Assembly (NCBI GenBank): GCA_017429945.1
Contig: JAFRNY010000010.1
Coordinates: 1 to 42,299, forward strand
Origin: Bacteroidaceae bacterium
Lineage (GTDB): Bacteria; Bacteroidota; Bacteroidia; Bacteroidales; Bacteroidaceae
DNA length: 42,299 nt
Reading direction: 5' to 3'
Shown: positions 32,667 through 41,030 of the stretch, piece by piece
Position numbering within the stretch: the stretch's first letter is position 1
Layout: every line of letters begins with the position of its first letter
The notes under the pieces: model-generated
What the model was told of the DNA's origin: nothing
Database searches by the model: none
The model's input: only the letters and a program-made list of their open reading frames with translations
Translations under genes and position numbers: made by a program

Positions 32667-35024
32667 ATGACCAAGCGATTCTATCTTTTTTATTGTCTGA
32701 TAGTATTATCCATCTTTCATATACATTCTACTCCCCTCCCTTTGGAGGGAGGGACTGGGGGTGGGTCTTCGTGGCAGATATTTCCCGCCTACAGCTGCTG
32801 CACAGATAATATAGTAGTAGGTCAACGCGTCTATGCCTTGGCCGAGCACAATCTCTTTGCCTACGACAATGAGGACGGCAGTGTTGTGACTTTCGACTGG
32901 GAACAACAGCTTAACGACGTAAGCATTCAGCTCATACGCTATAACGACGATGTCAAGCGCATCATCATCGTCTATGACAACGGCAATATCGACCTGCTCT
33001 CCACCACCGACGACAACAATGTGATCAACCTGGCGCAGCTGAAAAACAATACGTCCTACACCAAGACCGTCAACTATATCCAAATCTCCGGCCCCCGAGC
33101 TTATCTCTGCACCTCCTTCGGAATAATTGTAGTGAACATGGAGGAGCAAATCATAGAAAACACTTATCAGCTCGGAATGAACGTGCGCTCGTGTGCACTC
33201 TCGCCTACAGCCATCTTTGCAGGCACCGACTCGGGACTCTGGACCTGCGCGCTCTCCGACAACCTCATGGACAAGAGCAACTGGATGCTGGTGAAAAGCG
33301 ACCTGCGCGCCGAACGCCTCGAATTCTTTGCCGACCGCATCTGGGCCCTTGCCGGACGAAATTTATTCGTAAGCAATGCCGATGTCTCGAGCTTCAGTTC
33401 GCTGCTCTCGCCAATGAGTTCTACGCCGGCTTTCATGAAGGTGAGCGACGGAAAACTAATTCTCAGCAGTTCGAACAAGACCTATATCTTCAGCACACCC
33501 GACCAATATAAAGAGCTAAACGGCACTTTCACCTGGAGTGCCCTCACCACCGACGGCCACCTCTATTGGGCTGCCGACAACTACGATGGCCTACAAGCCT
33601 ACACTCTCAATGGCAACACTTTTGAAAAGGCAGTATCGTCAATTCAGCCAAACAGCCCGCTCCACAACTATGGTCTCCACCTGCGCTTTGTCGGCGACCG
33701 CCTGCTTGTCTCAGGAGGCAACTGGAACTATGCCGACGTCTCGTTGCCCGGCACAGCCATGATTCTCGAGCCCGACGGCAAGTGGATTAACTTCGACTAC
33801 AACTCAGTACTCGAGCAGGCACCTGCTGAGAAGTACATAGACGTAACGAACATAGCACAAGACCCTAAAGACGAGAACCATCACTACGTGGGCACCGCCC
33901 GCAGTGGCATTTTCGAGTTTCGCGATGCCAAATGCGTCGGGCACATAGGTCTTGAGAACAGTCCCCTGCGCTCAATCCTTCCAGATGTAGCAAAACCGCA
34001 GAACTTTGTCTCGGCCGATGGTCTCATCTACGACAACGACGGCAATCTCTGGATGCTCAACTGTATTGAAGCCGCAGGTGACTCAGTAATCCGAATCATG
34101 TGCCCCGACGGTTCGTGGCTCGCCCTGCCTACGAAAGCCGAACTGCCCGAGGTGACTACGGCCGACAAGATATTCTTCGACAGCACAGGCCGCGTGTGGG
34201 TCAACTGCCGCCGCGCAGGCTCGCGAGGAATTTATCAATTAGACACCAACGGCACGCTCGACCGCCCCTCAGACGACCGCCGGTTCCTCCGCTCTACAAT
34301 CGTTAATCAAGACGGCACAGTCTACAGTCCCGACCATTTCTACGATATTGCCGAAGACCACCAAGGCCAGATTTGGATCTGCACCAACATCGGTCCTTTC
34401 CTCATCAACAATCCCGATGATTTCCGCTCTCAGTCGTTCACCTTCGAGCAAGTGAAAGTGGCGCGCAACGATGGCTCCGGCTTGGCCGACTATCTGCTCA
34501 GCGGCCTCACCACAACCTGTGTTGCCATCGACGGCGCCAACCGCAAGTGGTTTGGCTCTATGAACAACGGCGTCTATCTCATCAGCGATGATTGTCAGGA
34601 AGAAATTTATCACTTCACAACAGCCAATTCGCCCATGCCGTCAGACAATGTCTACGACATAAAAGTGCACCCGCAGACGGGGCGCGTCTTCATAGCCACC
34701 GACAAAGGCGTCTGCGCCTTCCTATCAGATGCCACCGAAGGCGAGGACGAACTCAAAAAAGAAAACATCTACGCCTATCCCAACCCCGTAGATCCCGACT
34801 ATAGCGGACAGATTGTAGTAAGAGGGCTAGTAGAAAACAGCGAGGTGAAAGTAGTGGCGCCAAACGGACAACTCATAGTCAGCGGGCGCTCAGCCGGCGG
34901 CACCTTCACCTGGAACGGCTGCGACAGGCGCGGCCGCCGTGTGGCTTCGGGCGTCTACACAATCCTTGCCAACACCACCGACGGCAAGAAAGCAGCCTCA
35001 ACAAAGCTTACTGTGATACGGTAA
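32667..35024 (+). CDS. porZ: PorZ-like type IX secretion protein with propeller and sorting tail
   Basis: A 785-residue secreted protein. Residues 1-20 are a hydrophobic signal. The bulk is two-component-regulator-type beta-propeller repeats (for example ITEDHQGQIWIC-like turns, DNDGNLWMLN, DSTGRVWVN, GANRKWFGSMNNGVYLI). It ends with YAYPNPVDPDYSGQIVV and a sorting domain (GRRVASGVYTILA, TKLTVIR). The N-terminal block WQIFPAYSCCTDNIVVGQRVYALAEHNLF-like pattern and overall length match PorZ, which in Porphyromonas gingivalis helps the sortase PorU attach A-LPS to exported proteins. The junction after the signal (STPLPLEGGTGGGSS) is encoded by a G/C-tract palindrome at 32727-32768. No other type IX genes are nearby. 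Confidence 0.75.
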   Translation: MTKRFYLFYCLIVLSIFHIHSTPLPLEGGTGGGSSWQIFPAYSCCTDNIVVGQRVYALAEHNLFAYDNEDGSVVTFDWEQQLNDVSIQLIRYNDDVKRIIIVYDNGNIDLLSTTDDNNVINLAQLKNNTSYTKTVNYIQISGPRAYLCTSFGIIVVNMEEQIIENTYQLGMNVRSCALSPTAIFAGTDSGLWTCALSDNLMDKSNWMLVKSDLRAERLEFFADRIWALAGRNLFVSNADVSSFSSLLSPMSSTPAFMKVSDGKLILSSSNKTYIFSTPDQYKELNGTFTWSALTTDGHLYWAADNYDGLQAYTLNGNTFEKAVSSIQPNSPLHNYGLHLRFVGDRLLVSGGNWNYADVSLPGTAMILEPDGKWINFDYNSVLEQAPAEKYIDVTNIAQDPKDENHHYVGTARSGIFEFRDAKCVGHIGLENSPLRSILPDVAKPQNFVSADGLIYDNDGNLWMLNCIEAAGDSVIRIMCPDGSWLALPTKAELPEVTTADKIFFDSTGRVWVNCRRAGSRGIYQLDTNGTLDRPSDDRRFLRSTIVNQDGTVYSPDHFYDIAEDHQGQIWICTNIGPFLINNPDDFRSQSFTFEQVKVARNDGSGLADYLLSGLTTTCVAIDGANRKWFGSMNNGVYLISDDCQEEIYHFTTANSPMPSDNVYDIKVHPQTGRVFIATDKGVCAFLSDATEGEDELKKENIYAYPNPVDPDYSGQIVVRGLVENSEVKVVAPNGQLIVSGRSAGGTFTWNGCDRRGRRVASGVYTILANTTDGKKAASTKLTVIR
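32727..32768. repeat. G/C-tract palindrome inside porZ
   Basis: The stem CTCCCTTTGGAGGGAG is followed by gactgggggtgggtc. From tctactcccc to gtgggtc it aligns with the right half of the V-ATPase B-D spacer element (about 13302-13338). Confidence 0.7.
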
Positions 35025-35081
35025 ACAAGCGTTCGTCAAATAATAATTGACAGCCCGTGTTCACAACTCAGAAATAACTCG

Positions 35082-35242
35082 CAATAACTTTTTCAATAAC
35101 CCTAAAAAACGTCCACTTGTAATTTTCCGCTAAAATCCAAAAAAGTTATTGTAAAGTTTTAAAAAAGTTTTCAACAGGTTTTACGCAAGTTATTGACAAC
35201 AGAAACTACTGATTCTCGGCACTTTTACATAGTTATTGACAA
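35082..35242. promoter_or_regulatory. Cluster of five GTTATTG motifs upstream of nadA
   Basis: In the AT-rich 35025-35313 spacer, GTTATTG occurs on the plus strand at 35145-35151, 35189-35195 and 35232-35238, and on the minus strand at 35082-35088 and 35094-35100. The last two plus copies are part of an exact 12-mer AGTTATTGACAA. Spacing of the plus copies is 44 and 43 bases, about four helical turns. No standard -7 box was found. Confidence 0.45.
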
Positions 35243-35313
35243 ATTTGACAGGCAATAATCATCATCATAAACTCTTTTTTTCGATAAAAGAAATTAACAA
35301 GTATAATAATACA

Positions 35314-36282
35314 ATGACGAAAACTCAGCTGAAATACGAAATTCGCAGGCTTGCCCGCGAGAAGAATGCCATCATCATGGCTCACTACTACGTCGATGGT
35401 GCCGTGCAGGACATCGCCGACTTCATTGGCGACAGCCTCGCTCTGGCACAGAAGGCTGCAAAGACCGATGCCGACATCATCGTGCTCTGCGGAGTACATT
35501 TCATGGGCGAGACGGCTGCAATCCTCTGCCCCGACAAGCGCGTGCTGGTGCCCGACACGGCCGCCACGTGCTCGCTGGCCGAGAGTTGTCCGGCCGATGA
35601 GTTCAAGGCTTTTGTCGAGGCTCATCCCGGCCACACCGTCGTGAGCTACGTAAATACCACTGCCGCCACTAAGGCTGTGACCGATGTCGTAGTCACGTCG
35701 AGCAACGCGCGCCAGATCGTAGAGTCGCTGCCCGCTGATGCCAAGATCATCTTCGGGCCCGATCACAACCTCGGGTCGTACATCAGCGACATCACAGGCC
35801 GCGAGATGCTCCTATGGAACGGAGCCTGCCACGTGCACGCACGCTTCAGCGTAGAAAAGATTCTCGAGCTCAAGGCTCAGCACCCGCAGGCCAAGGTGCT
35901 CGTGCATCCCGAGTGTAAGGGTCCGGTCGTGAAGCTCGCCGATAAGGTAGGCTCCACTGCTGCCCTTCTCAAATACGCCATTGCCGACCAGGCCACCGAA
36001 TTCATCGTGGCCACCGAAAGCGGAATCCTGCATGAGATGCAGAAGGCAGCGCCCGCGAAGACCTTTATTCCTGCGCCGCCCGAGGTGGCGATGGACGAGT
36101 CGGGCAACGCCCGTAGCTGCGCCTGCAACGAGTGTGAATACATGAAGATGGTTACGCTCGAGAAAATCTATGCCTGTCTGCGCGACGAACAGCCCGTAGT
36201 CACCGTAGAGCCCGAAGTGGCTGCGAAAGCCATTCGTCCGATTGAGCGCATGCTCGAGATCAGCGCCAAACTCGGGCTTTAA
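35314..36282 (+). CDS. nadA: Quinolinate synthase
   Basis: A 322-residue 4Fe-4S enzyme that condenses iminoaspartate with dihydroxyacetone phosphate to quinolinate, in NAD synthesis. AHYYVDGAVQDIADFIGDSL (23-42) is the family start. The three iron-sulfur cysteines are probably Cys86 (TCSLAE), Cys172 (GACHVH) and Cys271 or Cys274 (CNECEYMKM). The start MTKTQLKYEI is used; the upstream frame from 35236 is AT-rich leader. nadB and nadC are not in the window. cotH follows after 5 bases. Confidence 0.96.
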   Translation: MTKTQLKYEIRRLAREKNAIIMAHYYVDGAVQDIADFIGDSLALAQKAAKTDADIIVLCGVHFMGETAAILCPDKRVLVPDTAATCSLAESCPADEFKAFVEAHPGHTVVSYVNTTAATKAVTDVVVTSSNARQIVESLPADAKIIFGPDHNLGSYISDITGREMLLWNGACHVHARFSVEKILELKAQHPQAKVLVHPECKGPVVKLADKVGSTAALLKYAIADQATEFIVATESGILHEMQKAAPAKTFIPAPPEVAMDESGNARSCACNECEYMKMVTLEKIYACLRDEQPVVTVEPEVAAKAIRPIERMLEISAKLGL

Positions 36283-36287
36283 GGGTT

Positions 36288-37655
36288 ATGCGGAGGTCTG
36301 TGGCTTTAGTTTTATTGTTCCTGTCTGTGGTGACCGCAGTTGCCCAGACAGGAACTCTACCTATAATATATATAGAGACCGAAGGCCGCCAGCCCGTCAG
36401 TTCAAAGACAGAATATCTCTCCGCCACCTATTTCATAGTTGACAGCGTAAATTCTGAATATAATATAGGCTCACAAGAGTCGCCTCTGCCGCTCGATATA
36501 CGCGGACGCGGACATTCGTCGTGGCGGGGTAATAAGAAGCCCTATAAGATAAGATTGGCCGCGAAGGCTCCGCTGCTCGGCATGGAAAGCCATCGCCACT
36601 GGGCGCTGCTGAAGTTCTACGAGCCCACTGTGGCCGGCCTCGAGCTGGGAAAGATTATGGGCATGGACTGGACGGCCTCGGCCAAGCCGCTAGAGGTGGT
36701 GCTCAACGGCAAGTTTCTCGGCCTATATCTTCTCACGGAGACTAATCGCATCAGCAGCAACCGCCTCGACATCTTTGAGCAGCCCGATGGTAATGAAGAC
36801 GAAGAACTCCTGCCCTACGGCTGGCTTGTGGAAATCGATAACTACCGTGAAGACAATCAGATTAGCATAGCAGAAAACTCAAAGTGGACACTGCGCATCA
36901 CCGTGCACTCGCCCGATTCTATGTCTCAAGCGCAAAAGAATTGGCTGACCGATGAGTTTAAGCGAATAAATTCAGCCATCTATGCCGAGGACAAGACTGG
37001 CAGCACGTGGGAGCAGATGATAGATGTTGATGCCATGGCGCGCTTCTTCATCATTCAGGAAGTGATGGACAACAGCGATGGTTTCCACGGCAGTTTTTAT
37101 CTCCACAAAGACTGGACCGAAGATTCACGTTGGGTTGCCGGTCCGATCTGGGATCTCTCGTCTAATCAGCGCGAGAAGACTGACTACACTTTCCGCATGA
37201 AAACGTCCTACAGTTTCACTCCGCACTGGATTGGCGAACTGATTAAGGACGATGATTTCTGCGCTGCCGTGCGCCAGGCGTGGGATGAGTTCTATCCCTC
37301 GGAGGTTGATTCGTGGATGGAATTTATCTCAGAGCATCTCTCGCCCTGCCAGGAGGCTTACGAAACCGATAAGAAGTTGTGGAGCTACGCCAATCAGAAT
37401 TCCCTCTCTGCGAGGACCGAGAATTTGAAGACTGCGCTGCTCGCAAACATTGAGTGGTTCAACAATAATCTGCCCGAAGGTCTTAACAACGCTATCGACG
37501 ATATTGATTTTGCCGATAAGAAGGTTGTGAGAGTAGAATACGTCAGCATGGCGGGCCTGCGCAGTTCCAAGCCTTGGCCGGGAATAAACATTAAGGAGAC
37601 CTTCTACACTGACGGTTCCACTTCTACAAGTAAAGTTATAATTAAAGAAAGATAA
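36288..37655 (+). CDS. CotH-family secreted kinase-like protein
   Basis: A 455-residue protein with a signal peptide (MRRSVALVLLFLSVVTAVAQ). The CotH kinase-like domain spans about 65-370: IRGRGHSSWRGNKKPYKIRL, then LNGKFLGLYLLTETNRIS and GPIWDLSSNQ, where the Asp is the expected metal-binding residue. The end (VEYVSMAGLRSS, FYTDGSTSTSKVIIKER) resembles a degenerate sorting tail. CotH proteins phosphorylate other secreted proteins in spores and pathogens; the target in Bacteroidetes is unknown. It lies 5 bases after nadA and 4 bases before the methyltransferase, so it is probably co-transcribed with both. Confidence 0.85.
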   Translation: MRRSVALVLLFLSVVTAVAQTGTLPIIYIETEGRQPVSSKTEYLSATYFIVDSVNSEYNIGSQESPLPLDIRGRGHSSWRGNKKPYKIRLAAKAPLLGMESHRHWALLKFYEPTVAGLELGKIMGMDWTASAKPLEVVLNGKFLGLYLLTETNRISSNRLDIFEQPDGNEDEELLPYGWLVEIDNYREDNQISIAENSKWTLRITVHSPDSMSQAQKNWLTDEFKRINSAIYAEDKTGSTWEQMIDVDAMARFFIIQEVMDNSDGFHGSFYLHKDWTEDSRWVAGPIWDLSSNQREKTDYTFRMKTSYSFTPHWIGELIKDDDFCAAVRQAWDEFYPSEVDSWMEFISEHLSPCQEAYETDKKLWSYANQNSLSARTENLKTALLANIEWFNNNLPEGLNNAIDDIDFADKKVVRVEYVSMAGLRSSKPWPGINIKETFYTDGSTSTSKVIIKER

Positions 37656-37659
37656 TTCA

Positions 37660-38298
37660 ATGTATCGCAAGTTGAAGATAACTGAGATGGGGCGCATGAG
37701 CATCGAAGAATTCCACGATGCCGACAAGCTGCCGCTCGTGGTGGTGCTCGACAGCGTTCGTTCGCTATACAATGTAGGCAGCGTCTTTCGCACGGCCGAT
37801 TCCTTCCGCCTCGCAGGCGTAGTGCTCTGCGGCATCACCGCCACGCCGCCTAATTCCGAGATACACAAGACGGCGCTCGGAGCCGAGGATAGTGTTGCCT
37901 GGCGCCACTTTACAGATACTATGGAGGCTGTGGCTTGGCTCCGCTCGGAGGGTTATACGCTCCTGGCCGTAGAGCAGTGCGAAGGCTCAACTATGCTTCA
38001 AGATTTTAATCCGAAAGCCCCCTCCCAACCCCCCCGAGGGGGGGCGTCCATATCCTCGGGCGAACAAGTGGAAAGGGTCGCCCCCCCTTGGGGGGGACGG
38101 GAGGGGGCTCCCAATGTCCCTTACGCCGTCATCCTCGGTAATGAGGTCAAGGGTGTACAGCAGCAAGTCATCGACGCCTGCGACGGATGCCTGGAAATTC
38201 CGCAGTTTGGCACTAAGCATTCTATGAACGTCAGCGTCACCGCAGGCATCATAATTTGGCACTTCGTGAACCTTTTAAAACTTCGACCGGTTGTATGA
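37660..38298 (+). CDS. SpoU/TrmH-family RNA methyltransferase with repeat-encoded insert
   Basis: A 212-residue SPOUT enzyme that 2'-O-methylates tRNA or rRNA using S-adenosylmethionine. Motif 1 is NVGSVFRTAD (38-47), motif 2 VILGNEVKGV (157-166), motif 3 EIPQFGTKHSMNVSVTAG (179-196); together they form the knot. Residues about 119-151 (for example QPPRGGAS, APPWGGREGAP) lie in the loop before motif 2 and are encoded by a G/C-tract palindrome at 38014-38112. The frame is kept and all motifs are intact, so the enzyme may still work. The last residues (RPVV) and stop are encoded by the ACCGGT repeat. Confidence 0.9.
   Translation: MYRKLKITEMGRMSIEEFHDADKLPLVVVLDSVRSLYNVGSVFRTADSFRLAGVVLCGITATPPNSEIHKTALGAEDSVAWRHFTDTMEAVAWLRSEGYTLLAVEQCEGSTMLQDFNPKAPSQPPRGGASISSGEQVERVAPPWGGREGAPNVPYAVILGNEVKGVQQQVIDACDGCLEIPQFGTKHSMNVSVTAGIIIWHFVNLLKLRPVV
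38014..38112. repeat. G/C-tract palindromic element inside the methyltransferase gene
   Basis: The left arm (about 38016-38045, agccccctcccaaccccccc) pairs with the right arm (about 38079-38109, ggggggacgggagggggct) over about 30 bases with three mismatches. The centre is a 33-base spacer, atatcctcgggcgaacaagt and on. In-frame length is about 99 bases, a multiple of three. Confidence 0.8.
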
Positions 38299-38384
38299 GC
38301 CAATTCGACCGGTTGTATGAGCCAATTCAACCGGTCGCATAAGCCAATCCAACCGGTCGCATAAGCCAACGCGACCGGTTGAAT
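38283..38384. repeat. 22-base ACCGGT direct repeats
   Basis: Two copies of gaccggttgtatgagccaat, then two copies of aaccggtcgcataagccaat, then a partial gcgaccggttgaa. The unit is 22 bases and each carries the palindrome ACCGGT. The second pair looks like a diverged version of the first, with the half-sites swapped. The methyltransferase stop is in the first unit. Confidence 0.8.
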
Positions 38385-38429
38385 TTTTATGGCAATTATA
38401 TAGGAGTTGACCTATTGAGAGGAAGTGAG

Positions 38430-38639
38430 CCCCAGAGGGGCGTAGGAATTTAGGCAGGCGGTGAAGTGAGCGAAGCGAACGAAACCCCTGTATCATGTCA
38501 GAAGGTATATAGAGTGCCGTAGGTACGCAGGAACAAACTCAATAATTCCGTCGTACCTACGGCACTCTATATACTATGTTCTCTGAACAGGGGTTCCGCT
38601 CCGCTTCACCCCTGCCTAAAATCCTTCACCCCTACGGGG
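38430..38639. repeat. 210-base inverted-repeat (MITE-like) element
   Basis: The inner arms are perfect: 38506-38527 pairs with 38552-38573 (22 bases, tatatagagtgccgtaggta and on) around a 24-base loop. The outer arms pair with gaps and mismatches out to cccc/gggg at 38430 and 38639 (aacccctg, aggcaggnggtgaag, gcgaagcg-type blocks). No coding capacity. It lies between convergent genes. Confidence 0.8.
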
Positions 38640-38671
38640 TTTGCAGGTCATCTGCTATATCATTCCCATTT

Positions 38672-39979
38672 TTATTTATAGCTATAGGCCTCTTTCTTAT
38701 CTATTCTAAACAGCTTGTCGGACTTGCGAATCTTTGCATCTACGTGGAAAGCCACGTTTGAGCCTTGGTGGGCTACATCTACGGCCGAGTTGCTGTCGTC
38801 GTGCATTTTTTCTATCACTCCATAAACGGCGCCCGTGGTGGGACCTGTGACGAGGAAACGGTCGCCCACGTGCAGTTCGGCCGCCTCTATATGGAACTCT
38901 CCCAGGCCGAGCTTGGAATAGTATTTTGTGCCACGGCCTATATAAACCTTTTGCTCCGTGGCCTGCGAGCCATAGACTTCGGTCCATTCCCCTAAGCGCT
39001 GGCCCTGGTAATAGCCGTCCCAGAAGCCGCGGTTGAAGACGCGCGCGAGTCGTTCGTCCCAGTCATCGAGATGCGAACTCAGGCTCGGATGCTGGAACGA
39101 CAATGGTCCATTGTCCACTGTCCACTGTCCATTGTCCATTTTCAATTTCAAGTCTATCGCCTCGCGATAGCACTCTACGACCGTGCGCACATATTCTGGC
39201 CCGCGCGCACGCCCTTCGATCTTAAACACGCGCACGCCGGCATCTACCATCTGATCGAGGAACCGAATCGTCTTGAGGTCCTTGGGCGACATAATATATT
39301 TATTGTCCACCTCAAGCTCGATGTCTGTCTCCTTGTCCTTGACGATATAGCTGCGCCGGCAGATTTGCATGCACTCGCCGCGGTTGGCCGAGCGCCCTGT
39401 GTTCTGCAGGCTCAGGTAGCATTTGCCCGATACGGCCATGCAGAGCGCTCCGTGGCAGAACATCTCTATTCGCACTTGCTGTCCGCTTGGTCCGCAGATA
39501 TTCTCATTTATGATGGCTTCGTAAATCTCGCGCACCTGTTTGATATTAAGTTCGCGCGCGAGCACCACTACGTCGGCAAACTGGGCATAGAAGCGCAGGG
39601 CCTCAGTGTTTGAGATATTCAGCTGTGTTGACAGGTGAACTTCGAGTCCGATACGGCGGGCATACGTCATCACGGCTATGTCTGAGGCTATGATAGCGCT
39701 TATCTCGGCCTCCTTGGCGGCCTCGAGAATCTCGCGCATGAGCGGCAGGTCCTCGTCGTAGATGATGGTGTTGACGGTGAGATAGCTCTTCACGCCTGCC
39801 TGGCGGCACGTGGCAGCTATCTCCTTCAGGTCGTCGATGGTGAAGGCCGATGCCGAGTGTGCGCGCATGTTCAGGTGCGATATTCCGAAGTAGATGCTGT
39901 CGGCACCGGCCTGCAGCGCCGCCGTAAGGCTGTCGCGCGACCCTACTGGCGCCATTATTTCAAAGTCTGCTCGAGTCAT
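38672..39979 (-). CDS. U32-family peptidase (tRNA hydroxylation type)
   Basis: A 435-residue protein. MAPVGSRDSLTAALQAGADSIYFG (9-32) opens the family barrel. The U32 signature is EMFCHGALCMAVSGKCYLS (172-190), with Cys175, Cys180, Cys187, Cys203 and Cys207 as candidate iron-sulfur ligands. Related proteins such as TrhP take part in prephenate-dependent 5-hydroxyuridine formation in tRNA; others were described as collagenases. Residues about 280-293 (KMDNGQWTVDNGPL) are encoded by a tccactgtccattg repeat at 39101-39139 and look like an in-frame insertion. The C-terminal beta-barrel (about 340-430) is typical. Single gene, minus strand. Confidence 0.9.
   Translation of the reverse strand: MTRADFEIMAPVGSRDSLTAALQAGADSIYFGISHLNMRAHSASAFTIDDLKEIAATCRQAGVKSYLTVNTIIYDEDLPLMREILEAAKEAEISAIIASDIAVMTYARRIGLEVHLSTQLNISNTEALRFYAQFADVVVLARELNIKQVREIYEAIINENICGPSGQQVRIEMFCHGALCMAVSGKCYLSLQNTGRSANRGECMQICRRSYIVKDKETDIELEVDNKYIMSPKDLKTIRFLDQMVDAGVRVFKIEGRARGPEYVRTVVECYREAIDLKLKMDNGQWTVDNGPLSFQHPSLSSHLDDWDERLARVFNRGFWDGYYQGQRLGEWTEVYGSQATEQKVYIGRGTKYYSKLGLGEFHIEAAELHVGDRFLVTGPTTGAVYGVIEKMHDDSNSAVDVAHQGSNVAFHVDAKIRKSDKLFRIDKKEAYSYK
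39101..39139. repeat. tccactgtccattg repeat inside the U32 gene
   Basis: Four to five near-copies of the heptamer-based unit gtccatt/gtccact in a row. This kind of repeat is normally intergenic. Confidence 0.7.
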
Positions 39980-40000
39980 ATTTATTTATTAATTGATTAG

Positions 40001-40060
40001 AAGGGAAGTATAAGGGGAGTTAAAGGGGAGTTAAAGGGGAGTTAAAGGGGAGTTAAAGGG
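40001..40060. repeat. ggggagttaaa direct repeats (left copy)
   Basis: About five copies of the 11-base unit ggggagttaaa between the U32 start and the unknown secreted protein. The inverted set is at 41031-41087. Confidence 0.8.
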
Positions 40061-40141
40061 ACTATACTTTTGATAATTGGTTATTATTATGGCAATTATA
40101 TAGATTTAAATTCCAATAGTCATAATAGTGAAGTGTCAATT

Positions 40142-40870
40142 TCATTGCTTCTTTCTTTTCTTCGCTATGTCCCAATCAAACGAGAACACTTTCCCCTCGA
40201 TTGGTATGTTAACTGTCATACGTATTCCTTTTTGATGCTTGATGTTAAGATATCCAATGATGCCCTCATCGGGGTGAATAGTTGTCAATTTCAAATAGCC
40301 TTGTGAAATTGTTTTCTGGTCATCAGACATCATCTTACTGAGTGTCATTATCTGCGTGGTCGCGGCCATATTTGCAGCCGAAGCCGCAGCATAATTGTAT
40401 GTTGTATTAACTTGTGTATAAGGCACCATTCCTGCTCCGTATGTTGTGGTGTACGTTGTCTGATAAGCTGCCGTGCTCGCATTCATACCTGCTGAAAAAC
40501 CTGTCAAAGCCATTGCCCAAGCTTGCAGCCTCTTGACTTTCTTCATATATTGCTCGTAGTTATAGACCTTCATTTCTTCTGTTTTTCCGTGTTTGTCAAC
40601 AAGCACAGAGGTAACTAAGGAAGGGTCGAATAGAGCAGATGCCTCACCCAGGTTTTTTATGTAAATAAGAATTTGGTAATTTTTGCCATAGTCATCCTTG
40701 TTTACATAGTTTGTCATCCCCACCACGAAATCACCTATTTGTCTATATAACCACTGTCGACCGTCATTGTATTCAGTCAGTACAGTCGTGTCGTTTTCTT
40801 GTGAAGGAAAATCTTGTGCTTGAACAGACATCGATAGAGCAAGCAAAGCAATGGTTAGTATCTTATTCAT
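40142..40870 (-). CDS. Secreted protein of unknown function
   Basis: A 242-residue protein with a signal peptide (MNKILTIALLALSMSVQAQ). The first half is acidic and beta-rich (YRQIGDFVVGMTNYV, NYQILIYIKNLGE), the middle is low-complexity Ala/Thr/Tyr (about 120-170, TAAYQTTYTTTYGAG), and the end is beta-rich (LTTIHPDEGIIGYLNI, VFSFDWDI) with a basic tail. No family recognised. The gene and its surroundings are clearly more AT-rich than the rest, and it is framed by inverted ggggagttaaa repeats, so it may be an acquired cassette. Confidence 0.65.
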   Translation of the reverse strand: MNKILTIALLALSMSVQAQDFPSQENDTTVLTEYNDGRQWLYRQIGDFVVGMTNYVNKDDYGKNYQILIYIKNLGEASALFDPSLVTSVLVDKHGKTEEMKVYNYEQYMKKVKRLQAWAMALTGFSAGMNASTAAYQTTYTTTYGAGMVPYTQVNTTYNYAAASAANMAATTQIMTLSKMMSDDQKTISQGYLKLTTIHPDEGIIGYLNIKHQKGIRMTVNIPIEGKVFSFDWDIAKKRKKQ

Positions 40871-41030
40871 AAATATCTATTAGTGATATATGAGTTAACC
40901 TATAAATGTTATTAAATCTGCCAAATAAGGCTATTTATTTTGACCTTCGGGGTCTGATTGTATATAATTGTCATTATTTTTGATTGATAGCAATTTATTA
41001 TTATATAATTTCTAAAAGCAGAACATTCGT

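Noticed and set aside
35025-35313. Chromosomal origin (oriC)
   Set aside because: The repeats differ from the DnaA box at a key base, no dnaA, gyrB or rnpA-type neighbours are present, and a five-copy motif alone is not enough.
38283-38384. CRISPR array
   Set aside because: Units of 22 bases repeat head to tail with no spacers.
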